Below, in pieces: positions 33,381 through 43,004 of a DNA stretch of 64,000 bases. Below the pieces are notes generated by a model. It was not told the DNA's origin. It saw nothing but the letters and a program-made list of their open reading frames with translations, and searched no databases. The position numbers and the translations under genes are program-made. Each line of letters starts with the position of its first letter. The first letter of the stretch is position 1. The stretch comes from Winogradskyella arenosi. GTDB taxonomy: Bacteria; Bacteroidota; Bacteroidia; Flavobacteriales; Flavobacteriaceae. The stretch lies in contig NZ_QPJO01000003.1 in assembly GCF_003337305.1 (NCBI RefSeq), positions 496,001 through 560,000 of the forward strand, in the 5' to 3' direction.

Positions 33381-35750
33381 ATGAAACATATTTTATCCAT
33401 TGTAATTCTCTTTGTGAGCTTTCAAATGAGTTTTGCTCAGAGCGCTAGCCTCTCAGGAAAAGTGACCGACAATGACCAAACGCCACTTATCGGAGTGAAC
33501 GTTATTATTAAAAACAGTACTAAAGGCATACAAACCGATGAGCGTGGCACTTTTAAACTTGACAATATAGCGTCGGGATCTTACACCTTATCTATTTCTT
33601 ACGTCGGATTTAAAACGAAAGAAATTGATTTTAACCTTAGCGCTGATCAAGATTTAAGTTTAGAAACTATAACTCTTTATGAAGGAAATGAAATCTTAGA
33701 AGAAGTAGTTTTAGACGTGAATAGAAAAAACAAATTTTCTAGAAAAACGAGCGCCTATGTTTCTAAAATGCCTTTAAAGAATATTGAGAACTCTCAGGTT
33801 TACAATACTATTACTAACCAACTATTGGTATCTCAGTCCGTAAACACCTTTGAAGATGCTTTAAAAAATGCGGCGGGTATCACTAAATTATGGTCGTCTA
33901 CAGGACGTAGTGGTGATGGCGCAGGGTATTATTCTAGTCGTGGTTTTGCCGTACAACCTCAACTTGTTAATGGTGTTGCCGGTATTACTAATGGTTTTAT
34001 TAATCCTTCTAATGTAGAACGTGTAGAAGTTATTAAAGGCCCTTCAGGAACATTATTTGGAAGTTCTGTAACCTCTTACGGTGGACTTATTAACATCATT
34101 ACTAAAAAGCCTCATAGCGGAACTGGTGGAGAAATCACTGTTTCTGGAGGATCTTACGATTTTGCTAAACTCAATGCCGATATAAATGTAAGTCCTAGTG
34201 ATAAATTATCATTCCGTATCAACACAGGTTTTCAGCAAGAACACAGTTTTCAAGATGCAGGTCTGAAAAAGTCAGTGTTTATCGCACCTTCATTATCATA
34301 CAAAATAAATAATGATGTTACGCTTAACTTTTCTTATGAAGCCTCTGACAATGAACAAACCAATGAGACGTTTTTATTCTTAAACCGTTATGCACCTTTA
34401 GCGTTTAATTCTATTGATGAGCTCGGTTACAATACAGATTTATCCTTCACTAGTAATGACGTTACAATTAGCAACATTACTCAAAATTACCGTGGTGAAG
34501 TAGCTTGGAAAATTTCTGACCAATGGTCTTCACAAACCTTAATTTCGGGTGGTTTAGCCAAATCATTAGGGTATTACACCTATTTGTGGAACGGTTCTGA
34601 TGCCTTATTTAACCTATACGCACAAGACACCGATTCTAGAACAAAGACGCTTAACTTACAACAAAATTTTACCGGTATTTTTAACCTTGGCGATTTAGAA
34701 AACAAATTGTTAGTTGGTGCAGATTACTTAGACTACAATATTATTGACAATAGCTCTAACTGGGGATATTTACATACCATTAATATCGATGGTGATTTAG
34801 TCTATGGCGAACCTGCTATTAATGAAGAAAACTTAAGTGCGGCGTTATCTGGTTTAAGTTATTTAAATAGTGATATTAGCCAAAACGTTTTTGGTGCTTA
34901 TGTTTCTGATGTGATTAATATTTTACCATCACTATCTGTAATGGCGAGTGTTCGTTATGACCGATTTGATTACCAAGGAGACCGTAATACGGCTGGAGAT
35001 GATGATCAAGAATACACTGAATCTACCTTTTCACCTAAGTTCGGAATTGTTTACCAACCTATTCTAGATGAGTTATCATTATTTGCAAACTACCAAAATG
35101 GTTTCTCTTACCTTAATCCACAATACATCACCGATTTTAATACAGGTGACGTAACCTTACAATCTTATGACGTAGAGCAAGCTAACCAATTTGAAGTTGG
35201 TGCTAAAGCCAATATGTTTAACGGAAAATTAGAGGCCACATTGAGTTATTATAACATCAACGTTGACAATAAGTACTATTGGGCTACCCAAACACAAGAT
35301 CTAGAAGTCAACAGTCAAGGTGTTGAGTTAGAAGTTAACGCTAATCCAATTTCAAACTTAAATATTCACTCCGGATTTAGTTATAATGATTCTGAAATTA
35401 CAGATTCGCCTTCAGCAACATTTTTAGAAGGAAACCGTTACGGAGAGTCTGGAGCAGAATTTACTTATAACCTTTGGGCTGATTATAAATTCTTTAAAAA
35501 CTTTGGTATCGGCGCCGGATTTAACGGACAAAGTAAATACGATACTATGGTAGATTACAAAGCCGTAACCGGTAGTTTTGACATCCCTGCTTACACCATT
35601 TTCAATGCCTCTATTTATTATGAAACAGACACCTTTAGAGTGAGTGTAAAAGGAAATAACTTAACCGACGAAACTTATTATTCAGGATGGAGTACCGTAA
35701 CCCCACAACAGCAACGTGTGTTATTAGGGACCTTCTCTTATAAATTCTAA
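33381..35750 (+). CDS. TonB-dependent siderophore receptor
   Basis: Outer-membrane import of a ferric siderophore, energised by TonB. The 789-residue protein has a signal peptide (about 1-19, MSFAQ) and a CarboxypepD_reg-like domain (about 22-95, SLSGKVTDNDQTPLIGVNVI). The plug (about 140-260) has SRGFAVQPQLVNGVAG and ERVEVIKGPSGTLFGSS, the pattern used for siderophore receptors (FhuA/FepA group). A 22-strand barrel ends TFSYKF. The PepSY membrane protein 64 bp downstream and the operator pair at its promoter support iron regulation. A terminator follows at 35764-35799. Confidence 0.93.
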   Translation: MKHILSIVILFVSFQMSFAQSASLSGKVTDNDQTPLIGVNVIIKNSTKGIQTDERGTFKLDNIASGSYTLSISYVGFKTKEIDFNLSADQDLSLETITLYEGNEILEEVVLDVNRKNKFSRKTSAYVSKMPLKNIENSQVYNTITNQLLVSQSVNTFEDALKNAAGITKLWSSTGRSGDGAGYYSSRGFAVQPQLVNGVAGITNGFINPSNVERVEVIKGPSGTLFGSSVTSYGGLINIITKKPHSGTGGEITVSGGSYDFAKLNADINVSPSDKLSFRINTGFQQEHSFQDAGLKKSVFIAPSLSYKINNDVTLNFSYEASDNEQTNETFLFLNRYAPLAFNSIDELGYNTDLSFTSNDVTISNITQNYRGEVAWKISDQWSSQTLISGGLAKSLGYYTYLWNGSDALFNLYAQDTDSRTKTLNLQQNFTGIFNLGDLENKLLVGADYLDYNIIDNSSNWGYLHTINIDGDLVYGEPAINEENLSAALSGLSYLNSDISQNVFGAYVSDVINILPSLSVMASVRYDRFDYQGDRNTAGDDDQEYTESTFSPKFGIVYQPILDELSLFANYQNGFSYLNPQYITDFNTGDVTLQSYDVEQANQFEVGAKANMFNGKLEATLSYYNINVDNKYYWATQTQDLEVNSQGVELEVNANPISNLNIHSGFSYNDSEITDSPSATFLEGNRYGESGAEFTYNLWADYKFFKNFGIGAGFNGQSKYDTMVDYKAVTGSFDIPAYTIFNASIYYETDTFRVSVKGNNLTDETYYSGWSTVTPQQQRVLLGTFSYKF

Positions 35751-35763
35751 ATTAATCATTTCT

Positions 35764-35799
35764 AGAGAGCAAACTTTATTTTAAGTTTGCTCTCTTTTT
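35764..35799 (+). terminator. Hairpin between the receptor and PepSY genes
   Basis: A 13-bp perfect stem AGAGAGCAAACTT / AAGTTTGCTCTCT with loop TATTTT, then TTTTTAAT. It could set the ratio of receptor to PepSY transcripts rather than fully isolate them. Confidence 0.88.
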
Positions 35800-35814
35800 A
35801 ATTAAATCAGCGTA

Positions 35815-36936
35815 ATGGCATTAAAAAAATTCATCTTTCAACTGCATAAGATATTAGGTTTAGCTACCGGTATTGTTGTATTTATTGTTGCTATTACAGG
35901 CTGCTGTTGGGCATTTAGAGAGGAAATTGAAGGCTTGTATGACGACTATAAATACGTTACCCCACAAGATGCTCCGCAATTAACTCCTACACAAGCAAAA
36001 ACCTTTGCTGAAGCCGTGTTCCCTAACAATTCTGTACATGGCACAGTATTTAAAGGCCCAAAGGACGCTGTTGAAGTTATTTTTTACGATGCCGAACCTG
36101 AATTTTACCAGAGTGTATTTCTTAATCCTTATAGCGGTGAAGTCATTCAAGTAGACAACCACCTTACAGGGTTCTTCGCCTTTATCTTAAAAGGACATAT
36201 GCGCTTATGGCTTCCAAAAGCTATTGGCGAACAATTGGTGGCCGCATCAATCTTAATCTTTATCTTAATTATTATTTCCGGATTTGTGTTATGGTGGCCT
36301 AAAAAGCGAAAAAACCTAAAGCAACGTATCACTTTCGATTGGAAAAAATCTACCCGATGGAAACGTAAAAATTTCGACCTTCATACCGTAGTCGGATTTT
36401 ACATCTGTGCCTTTGCATTAATTATAGCCTTTACCGGATCTGTAATCTCATACAATTGGTTAAAATACGTGGTCTATAAATCTACTGGAGGCGATAAAGT
36501 CCCTGCTTTTATTATTCCAAAAAATGAAAGTGAAGCCTTAAATGATCCTGAAACATTACCTATGGATCGCCTTATTGTAAAGCTACAAAAAGAATCACCA
36601 AATGCCGTAGCTTACGAGCTTCATTATCCTGAAAATAAGGAAGAAAGTATATATGTTGAAGTTTCAAACAGCGAAGGCCTATATTACGATGCTGATTTCA
36701 GATTCTTTGATCAGAATACCCTAGAAGAATTAGAAACTCCGGGAATTTATGGCAAGTATAAGGATGCTAAATTTGCAGATAAGATACTTCGTATGAATTA
36801 CGATATTCATATTGGTGCCATAGGAGGTCTAGCCGGAAAAATCCTTGCGTTTTTAATCAGTTTAATCACAGCCACCTTACCCGTTACTGGGATCTTATTA
36901 TGGTATGGACGTCACTATAAAAAGAAACGAAAATAA
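35815..36936 (+). CDS. PepSY-associated TM protein (siderophore reductase-like, PiuB family)
   Basis: The 373-residue inner-membrane protein has four TMs (about 12-35, 138-160, 193-215, 335-358). Periplasmic domains between them contain PepSY-like regions. The N-terminal KFIFQLHKILGLATGIVVFIV, with an invariant His in TM1, and the internal HTVVGFY resemble PepSY_TM proteins that sit beside TonB siderophore receptors. Related proteins were reported as ferri-siderophore reductases. It is paired with the receptor immediately upstream. Confidence 0.88.
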   Translation: MALKKFIFQLHKILGLATGIVVFIVAITGCCWAFREEIEGLYDDYKYVTPQDAPQLTPTQAKTFAEAVFPNNSVHGTVFKGPKDAVEVIFYDAEPEFYQSVFLNPYSGEVIQVDNHLTGFFAFILKGHMRLWLPKAIGEQLVAASILIFILIIISGFVLWWPKKRKNLKQRITFDWKKSTRWKRKNFDLHTVVGFYICAFALIIAFTGSVISYNWLKYVVYKSTGGDKVPAFIIPKNESEALNDPETLPMDRLIVKLQKESPNAVAYELHYPENKEESIYVEVSNSEGLYYDADFRFFDQNTLEELETPGIYGKYKDAKFADKILRMNYDIHIGAIGGLAGKILAFLISLITATLPVTGILLWYGRHYKKKRK

Positions 36937-36959
36937 AAGCGTAAATACGGTCTATTTTA

Positions 36960-37682
36960 TTACAATGTTGCCAATAACCGCTCCACTTCAGCAATTGTAC
37001 TGCCGTATAATTTGCGGTTAGGTTTGGTTAAGCTTTTAGATTCTGAAGCCATGTCTTGAAGTAAGGTTTTAGCCTCGTCTAACTTCTGTTGGCTTATGTA
37101 AAACTTAGCCAATTCTAAACGTTCTGCATAATTAGAAAACGGACGGTCAATGGTTTTCAATTCCGCTTCAGCCGCTTCAGGTTTTCCCAATTCACTTAAG
37201 GCTAAACCATAACAAAACTGTTGTTTAGAGCCTTTAAAATCTGTTTTTGTCTTTAAAAATTCAGCCTCCGCCAAAACCTTTTGAAATTCCCCAATCTGAA
37301 AATAACACAAGATAAGTTTCTTTCTGGCATAGCTTTCATCTTGCACAGTATCTTCTAAAGTTTTCTCATAGTGCATAATGGCACTGTTATAATCGCCATT
37401 GGCGTAATACGCATCTGCTAAATCAATTCTATTGGCATAAGTATCTATAAACTTTAATTGCGCTTCTAAAGTTTTAATTCGTTTTACTGGATTAATTACC
37501 GTTGTCGGTTCTTCCTTTATTTGCCCTTGGGGATTACGCCCATTCACCTGTGTAAGGATGTAAATAAGAGACCCAAATGCTGGAATAAAAAATACCACAA
37601 AATACCAATAGAATGGTTTTCGGTTTTTATGAGCATGGTAAAAGCAATACACCTGAAGTGCGATAATTAAAAAATAGTACAT
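36960..37682 (-). CDS. Membrane-anchored TPR protein
   Basis: The 240-residue protein starts with two hydrophobic segments (about 2-16 and 27-45, with HKNRKPFYWYFVVFFIPAFGSLIYI, a PLDc_N-like arrangement). TPR-like repeats follow from about 80 to 235, such as YANGDYNSAIMHYEKTL and YISQQKLDEAKTLLQDM. It is probably inner-membrane-anchored with a cytoplasmic solenoid. Function unknown. It is 28 bp downstream of yaaA on the same strand and convergent with the PepSY gene. Confidence 0.75.
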   Translation of the reverse strand: MYYFLIIALQVYCFYHAHKNRKPFYWYFVVFFIPAFGSLIYILTQVNGRNPQGQIKEEPTTVINPVKRIKTLEAQLKFIDTYANRIDLADAYYANGDYNSAIMHYEKTLEDTVQDESYARKKLILCYFQIGEFQKVLAEAEFLKTKTDFKGSKQQFCYGLALSELGKPEAAEAELKTIDRPFSNYAERLELAKFYISQQKLDEAKTLLQDMASESKSLTKPNRKLYGSTIAEVERLLATL

Positions 37683-37710
37683 GCTAAAAAATTAAAGATT
37701 TGAATACTAA

Positions 37711-38469
37711 CTATCGTGTGAACACCAGTTCATTTTCCGAAGATAAGGCCTCACTAAAACCGTAGTTTTCATAATTAAAAGCTTTGATGTCATCTAGCGT
37801 TTTAGCATCATTATCAATGATATAACGCGTCATTAAACCACGTGCTAATTTTGCATAAAAGGCAACAATCTTATAAGTATCATTTTTAAACTCCTTAAAC
37901 ACAATATTTACAACAGGAACTTTTAGAGCCTTGGTATCAATCGCTTTAAAGTACTCGTTACTTGCTAAGTTGATAAAAAGCTCATCCTCTTCCAATTCGT
38001 CATTTAAGGCTTGGGTGACTTTTTTCTGCCAAAATCCATAAAGGTTTTTATGCTCGCCTACTGGCATTTTAGTCCCCATTTCTAAACGGTAAGGCTGCAC
38101 TAAGTCTAAAGGTTTTAAAACACCATATAAACCTGAAAGTATACGTACGGTATCCTCTACCTTATCTAATTTATCTGTAGCAATTGTGTAAGCGTCAATT
38201 CCTTTGTAAACATCGCCACTAAAGGCATAAATAGCCGGCCTAGCATTGTCTTTTGTAAAAGGTAAGGTCCATTCTTGGTTACGCTCGTAATTAAGCTGCC
38301 CCAAATTATCTGAAATATGCATCAGTTTTGAAAGTTCCTTTGCCGATTTCGCTTTAAGCACCTCATTCAACTCAGCGGCTTCATTTAAAAATTGACCTTC
38401 TGTAGTTTTAGAAGTTGGTAATGGCGTTTCGTAGTCTAAGGACTTTGCTGGAGATAATACTAGTTTCAT
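37711..38469 (-). CDS. yaaA: Peroxide stress protein YaaA (DUF328)
   Basis: YaaA limits free iron during hydrogen peroxide stress and binds DNA in E. coli. The 252-residue protein carries the family hallmarks: [17 protein letters not shown] at the N-terminus, [16 protein letters not shown] (about 77-92), [26 protein letters not shown], and the ending near [18 protein letters not shown]. The full domain is intact. Its leader contains a short CCTGT/ACAGG hairpin near the start codon. Confidence 0.93.
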   Translation of the reverse strand: MKLVLSPAKSLDYETPLPTSKTTEGQFLNEAAELNEVLKAKSAKELSKLMHISDNLGQLNYERNQEWTLPFTKDNARPAIYAFSGDVYKGIDAYTIATDKLDKVEDTVRILSGLYGVLKPLDLVQPYRLEMGTKMPVGEHKNLYGFWQKKVTQALNDELEEDELFINLASNEYFKAIDTKALKVPVVNIVFKEFKNDTYKIVAFYAKLARGLMTRYIIDNDAKTLDDIKAFNYENYGFSEALSSENELVFTR

Positions 38470-38539
38470 ATGTTATAGCCTGTCTATACAGGTTGGGTAT
38501 TTAATGTTAATTCGATTTCTTTTGTGAGGTAAAAATACA

Positions 38540-38731
38540 ATGTATCCCAAAAAGTTTCAAACAATAAGAAGTACTAATCTAGATATCACTATAAGCATTT
38601 TCTATACCCATGAGAACCCGAAAAGTGCTATGAAGCTCCCCATGCCATATCGGCTTAACGCCCCCAATTTCAAATTAAGTAAAGAAGAGAAGAGATCTGT
38701 ACAGTATATCCTAATTCAACATTTAAAATAA
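38540..38731 (+). CDS. Possible small protein of 63 residues
   Basis: An ATG-started frame in the 327-bp gap between yaaA and rluD, encoding MYPKKFQTIRSTNLDITI... and ending KRSVQYILIQHLK. It has no recognised domain, signal or membrane segment. Codon use looks mildly plausible, but no promoter or terminator supports it. I mark it as doubtful and see nothing else in this gap except the yaaA leader. Confidence 0.3.
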   Translation: MYPKKFQTIRSTNLDITISIFYTHENPKSAMKLPMPYRLNAPNFKLSKEEKRSVQYILIQHLK

Positions 38732-38796
38732 CATCGCTCCATATAAGGTAACTTCTAAGAAGCGTAAAACTCTAGCTCATATCGTTATTCTATAGA

Positions 38797-39834
38797 CTAA
38801 GCATCCATATGCCTAGCATAGTGACGCCATTTCTCTATACATTGGCTCATATCTTCAGGAATTTCAGATTCAAAAGACATAAACTCATTTGTAGTCGGAT
38901 GCACAAAGCCTAAGGTCTTAGCGTGTAGGGCTTGTCGTGGTAAGATCTTAAAGCAATTATCAACAAATTGTTTATACTTGGTAAAGGTGGTTCCTTTTAA
39001 AATACGTTCCCCGCCATAGCGCTCATCATTAAAAAGCGTGTGTCCAATATGCTTCATATGCACACGGATTTGATGGGTACGGCCAGTTTCTAACTTACAA
39101 CTTACCAAAGTAACGTAACCTAAACGTTCTATTACTTTGAAGTGTGTTACTGCTGGTTTCCCTTGCTCCTCTTCATCATCTAAAAACACTGTATTTTGCA
39201 ATCTATTTTTAGGATGACGACCAATATTTCCTTCTATCGTGCCTTCATCCTCTTCAATATTACCCCAAACGATAGCAACGTACTCACGCTCACTCGTTTT
39301 TTTAGCAAACTGATTAGACAGATGCGCCATAGCGTGTTCTGTTTTAGCCACAACCAATAACCCACTCGTATCCTTATCAATACGGTGAACTAAACCAGGT
39401 CGTTCACTTGAGTTGTTTGGTAAATTTTCAAAATGAAAAATTAAGGCGTTAATAAGTGTTCCTGAATAATTACCATGCCCAGGATGCACGACCATACCAG
39501 CAGGTTTATTCACCACCAATAAATCCTCGTCTTCATAAACCACATCAATAGGAATATCTTCAGCGATTAAAAGGTTTTCATGTGGCGGATGCTCAAACTT
39601 TACAGTAATATAATCGTTTGGCTTTACCTTATAATTAGACTTTACAGGCACATCATTTACAAAAATGCTACCGTCTTTAGCCGCCGCTTGAATTTTATTA
39701 CGCGTCGCGTTTTCTATAAAATTCATCAAGTATTTATCAATACGAAGGGGTTGCTGCCCCGCAACAACTCTAAAAGCATGATGCTCGTATAATTCGTTAT
39801 CGTTGTCGTCTGAAATATCAGGAATATTTGGCAT
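38797..39834 (-). CDS. rluD: Ribosomal large subunit pseudouridine synthase, RluA family (RluD-like)
   Basis: Isomerises uridines to pseudouridine in 23S rRNA; RluD-type enzymes act on helix 69. The 345-residue protein has an S4 RNA-binding domain (about 28-95, LRIDKYLMNFIENATRN). The catalytic domain has RLVHRIDKDTSGLLVVAKT (catalytic Asp in HRIDKDTSG, about 148-156) and RTHQIRVHMKHIGHT. It begins 9 bp after the PASTA-domain gene, forming an operon. Confidence 0.92.
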   Translation of the reverse strand: MPNIPDISDDNDNELYEHHAFRVVAGQQPLRIDKYLMNFIENATRNKIQAAAKDGSIFVNDVPVKSNYKVKPNDYITVKFEHPPHENLLIAEDIPIDVVYEDEDLLVVNKPAGMVVHPGHGNYSGTLINALIFHFENLPNNSSERPGLVHRIDKDTSGLLVVAKTEHAMAHLSNQFAKKTSEREYVAIVWGNIEEDEGTIEGNIGRHPKNRLQNTVFLDDEEEQGKPAVTHFKVIERLGYVTLVSCKLETGRTHQIRVHMKHIGHTLFNDERYGGERILKGTTFTKYKQFVDNCFKILPRQALHAKTLGFVHPTTNEFMSFESEIPEDMSQCIEKWRHYARHMDA

Positions 39835-39843
39835 TATTTAGTA

Positions 39844-40392
39844 TTAAAGTTTACCGTTACCCACCACTAAGTCAATCTTAGAAGTTAAAGGCAACAAGGT
39901 GCCAGGTGTTAATGTTTTACCCTCGTGAGACATTGAGATTACCCCTTCACCGATGGCGTCTTTGTAGGTTATTTTACCAATAGTAAACTCTAAAGCCTCT
40001 AACTGTGGCTTGGCTTGTCTAAAGGTTCGTTTTAAGATATTAGGAACTTCTACTTTTCGATATCCAGAAGGATTTAAAATTAAGTAGATCTTTCTATTTT
40101 CTTTAACCTGTGCTCCTGCTTTAGGGTTTTGTTCTATAACAGAATACTTTGGATATTTTGGATTGTAATTTGCAGAGTCTTGAATCTCTAAAGCTAAATC
40201 GTGATCTTTAAGTTCAATCCCTACCGTTTTCAAAGATTTTCCTTTTAAATCCGGAACGGTTACAAATTCTCCATGATTAGTGGTTACACTTAACCATTTT
40301 AAAACAATAAAACATAAAACCACAACGGCTACAATAGCTAAAGCAATTTGTTTAAAAAATACTTTACTGGTAAGAAACTTTACAAAACTCAT
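39844..40392 (-). CDS. PASTA-domain membrane protein
   Basis: From the ATG at 40392 the protein is 182 aa; an in-frame GTG 42 bp upstream would add a short non-conserved stretch. It has one TM near the N-terminus (IALAIVAVVVLCFIVLKW, about 14-31). Two extracytoplasmic PASTA repeats follow (FVTVPDLKGKSLKTVGIEL and VEVPNILKRTFRQAKPQLEAL). PASTA domains bind muropeptides or beta-lactams in kinases and PBPs, but no kinase or PBP domain is fused here. It lies divergently from ddl, whose product makes the D-Ala-D-Ala dipeptide, and upstream of rluD. Confidence 0.88.
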   Translation of the reverse strand: MSFVKFLTSKVFFKQIALAIVAVVVLCFIVLKWLSVTTNHGEFVTVPDLKGKSLKTVGIELKDHDLALEIQDSANYNPKYPKYSVIEQNPKAGAQVKENRKIYLILNPSGYRKVEVPNILKRTFRQAKPQLEALEFTIGKITYKDAIGEGVISMSHEGKTLTPGTLLPLTSKIDLVVGNGKL

Positions 40393-40484
40393 AAGCAAAT
40401 AATTGTTGGCAAAACTAAGAAATAATAACGACACATATATAAAATACGTACGAACAACTGAATTAGTTTATAAAAAATAAATTA

Positions 40485-40492
40485 TACATTTA
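40485..40492 (+). promoter_or_regulatory. Candidate -7 element of ddl (TACATTTA)
   Basis: 7 of 8 match to TAnnTTTG with TTA at the N19 position upstream; 26 bp before the ddl ATG. Position and leader length (about 19 nt) are typical. Confidence 0.4.
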
Positions 40493-40517
40493 CACTCGCG
40501 CTTTTTTAAACTCTACA

Positions 40518-41495
40518 ATGAAGAAAAATATTGCAATTATAATGGGTGGGTATTCTAGTGAATACCAAATTTCTCTTAAAAGTGGTAACGTGGTTTACAA
40601 GGCTTTAGACCAAGACCAATACACGGCGTACCGTATCCATATTTTTAAAGATAAATGGGTCTATGTTAATGATTTGGATGAAGAATTTCCGATTGATAAA
40701 AATGATTTTTCTGTACATATAGACGGTTCTAAAATCACTTTCGATTGTGTTTTTAACGCTATCCATGGCGCCCCAGGAGAAGATGGGTATATGCAAGCTT
40801 ATTTTGAATTGCTCAACCTCCCACAAACCAGTTGCGATATGTACCAAGCGGCATTAACTTTTAATAAACGCGACTTACTTGCCACTCTAAAACCTTACGG
40901 CATAAAAACCGCTGAGAGTTATTACCTCAATTTTGGCGATCCTATAGACGAAACAGCCATCATTGCTAAAGTAGGCTTACCTTGTTTTGTAAAAGCCAAT
41001 AAAGCTGGGAGTAGCTTCGGTATTTCTAAAGTGTATAAAAAAGAAGATCTACAAGCCGCCATTGACAACTCCTTTAAAGAGGATAATGAAATTATAATAG
41101 AACAGTTTCTAGATGGTGTAGAAGTTTCCGTAGGTGTAATTTCTTACCAAGGAGAAACCCGTGTATTGCCGATTACCGAAATTGTTTCTGAAAATGATTT
41201 CTTTGATTACGAAGCCAAATACTTAGGGAAGTCTCAAGAAATAACACCAGCAAGAATTTCTGAATATTATGCTCAAAAAGTGAGTGTGGAAGCCAAAAGG
41301 ATTTACGAAACTTTAAAAATGAAAGGCTTTTCTAGAAGCGAATTTATTTTTAAAAATGATGAACCGTATTTATTAGAAGTTAATACCGTTCCTGGCTTAA
41401 CCAACGAGAGTATTCTACCGAAACAAGCCACACAGGCCGGAATAAGTATGAAAGATTTGTTTGCCAATGCCATTGAAGAAGCTATGACAAAATAA
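40518..41495 (+). CDS. ddl: D-alanine--D-alanine ligase
   Basis: ATP-dependent ligation of two D-alanines for peptidoglycan precursors, cytoplasmic. The 325-residue protein opens MKKNIAIIMGGYSSEYQISLKSG (here quoted in part). NAIHGAPGEDGYMQAYF contains the HGxxGEDG motif. It has the ATP-grasp regions VKANKAGSSFGISKV and EQFLDGVEVSVGV, and ends with the Mg-binding LLEVNTVPGLTNES. Length and motifs are complete. It is followed by coaD 57 bp downstream, probably the same transcript. Confidence 0.95.
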   Translation: MKKNIAIIMGGYSSEYQISLKSGNVVYKALDQDQYTAYRIHIFKDKWVYVNDLDEEFPIDKNDFSVHIDGSKITFDCVFNAIHGAPGEDGYMQAYFELLNLPQTSCDMYQAALTFNKRDLLATLKPYGIKTAESYYLNFGDPIDETAIIAKVGLPCFVKANKAGSSFGISKVYKKEDLQAAIDNSFKEDNEIIIEQFLDGVEVSVGVISYQGETRVLPITEIVSENDFFDYEAKYLGKSQEITPARISEYYAQKVSVEAKRIYETLKMKGFSRSEFIFKNDEPYLLEVNTVPGLTNESILPKQATQAGISMKDLFANAIEEAMTK

Positions 41496-41552
41496 TGGTT
41501 ATCTTTGACTTTAAAACTTATCGCTTTTTAAAAGCAGCACAATCTTTTTAGA

Positions 41553-42011
41553 ATGAAACGAGCATTATTTCCAGGATCTTTTGACCCCTTAACCAATGGC
41601 CACTACGATATTATTAAACGTGGCATTAAACTTTTTGATGAAGTTATTGTGGCTATCGGTATTAATTCTGATAAAAACTATATGTTTTCATTAGAGGAAA
41701 GAAAACGCTTTATTGAAGAGGCTTTTAAAGACGAATCTAAAGTGAAAGTTGTGACCTATAAAGGCTTAACAATAGATTTCTGTAGAGAGATTAATGCCGA
41801 ATTTATTTTAAGAGGGCTGCGTAATCCAGCGGATTTTGAATTTGAAAAAGCGATTGCCCATACTAACAGAAAACTCTCTAAAATTGAAACGGTATTCTTA
41901 TTAACCTCTTCTAAAACGTCCTTTATCTCCTCTTCTATTGTACGCGATGTGCTTAGAAACGACGGTGACTACACGGTATTAGTCCCAGAAAGTGTACGAG
42001 TTAATAAATAA
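41553..42011 (+). CDS. coaD: Phosphopantetheine adenylyltransferase
   Basis: Transfers AMP from ATP to 4'-phosphopantetheine in coenzyme A synthesis. The 152-residue protein has the nucleotidyltransferase HxGH-like site GSFDPLTNGHYDII (about 7-20, T/N-G-H), the conserved loop RGLRNPADFEFE (about 88-99), and the ending SSKTSFISSSIVRDV. Full length for the family. It is transcribed with ddl and converges with the GSCFA gene 12 bp away. Confidence 0.95.
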   Translation: MKRALFPGSFDPLTNGHYDIIKRGIKLFDEVIVAIGINSDKNYMFSLEERKRFIEEAFKDESKVKVVTYKGLTIDFCREINAEFILRGLRNPADFEFEKAIAHTNRKLSKIETVFLLTSSKTSFISSSIVRDVLRNDGDYTVLVPESVRVNK

Positions 42012-42023
42012 ACGAGAAATACT

Positions 42024-42974
42024 TTAAAAAGAGAGCTTTGGAAATTTTTCTTGAAGCTTTTGAATCTTAGTCTCTAAATTCTGAATAAATTTTTGGTGCG
42101 CCTCAGACTCAGCATTAAAAGGTCTGTGCTGTAATCCCTTTTGAACGCTAGCAACAGTTTCGGCTGTTTTTATAGCCTCATCCGTTAGCCAAACGCTTTT
42201 AAATTTCTCCCAAATATAATCGACAGCAAGCGCATTAGGGTGAAGCAGATCCCTGCCGTAAAACCTGTAATCCCTTAATTCATCCATCATAATTTCAAAA
42301 GACGGAAAATAATACTGCTGCGCTCTAGGATCTACCACCTCATGGATGGCAGCAATTAAATGCGATTTACTCTGTGTATTCTCCACAAAACCATCTTTAA
42401 TATGCCTTACCGGTGATACCGTAAAAATAAAAGAGACCTTAGGATTCACGCTTTTCGCCAAGCTCACTATAGCACTGAGCGACTCTGAGATTTGTGAAAC
42501 CGGAAGTAGTTCTTTTAAAAATTGTTTTTGAGGAAGTTTATGGCAATTGGCCACCACAGCATCTGAAGCTATATGCCTATACACCCAACTTGTACCTAGG
42601 GTAATTACCACATGAGAAGAAGATCGTAGAGCTTTTTCCGTGGCATCAATTTGCGCGTTTAATTCCGCTAACAAATCCGCTTTGTGGGTTCTATTTAATT
42701 TGGAATGGGCATCTAAACAAAACCACTGCTCGTTATAAAATTGAACCTCATCTGCTTTATAATAGTCGAGATTAATGGCCCTAGAGATTAAGGTCTCAAT
42801 TGCTAAAGGATGAAACAGGATCCCTAAAGGATTACTTAGCGATTCAAATTTATGATGCGCAAATTTATCTCCTATATTCTCAGAAAAACAAGACCCAAGC
42901 AACAACAGTTGAGAATGATAATCTATAAGATTATGTTGTTGCTTGGGTAATGGTATTGCTGTTTGTAATTTCAT
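42024..42974 (-). CDS. GSCFA-domain protein
   Basis: The 316-residue protein carries the defining LLGSCFSENIGDKF motif (about 30-43; GSCFA family, SGNH/lipase-like fold by resemblance). It also has VVITLGTSWVYRH and SPVRHIKDGFVENTQSKS, and a C-terminal YYFPSFEIMMDELRDYRFY with DLLHPNALAVDYIW. In SGNH-type enzymes the Asp and His of that last motif are catalytic. No substrate is known. It is 30 bp downstream of alaS on the same strand. Confidence 0.9.
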   Translation of the reverse strand: MKLQTAIPLPKQQHNLIDYHSQLLLLGSCFSENIGDKFAHHKFESLSNPLGILFHPLAIETLISRAINLDYYKADEVQFYNEQWFCLDAHSKLNRTHKADLLAELNAQIDATEKALRSSSHVVITLGTSWVYRHIASDAVVANCHKLPQKQFLKELLPVSQISESLSAIVSLAKSVNPKVSFIFTVSPVRHIKDGFVENTQSKSHLIAAIHEVVDPRAQQYYFPSFEIMMDELRDYRFYGRDLLHPNALAVDYIWEKFKSVWLTDEAIKTAETVASVQKGLQHRPFNAESEAHQKFIQNLETKIQKLQEKFPKLSF

Positions 42975-43004
42975 AATAGCTGCTGCACGCGTACAGAGAA
43001 AATA

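Noticed and set aside
39844..40434. Longer PASTA protein start at GTG 40434
   Set aside because: Adds 14 residues before a normal ATG with a short N-terminus and TM; less likely.
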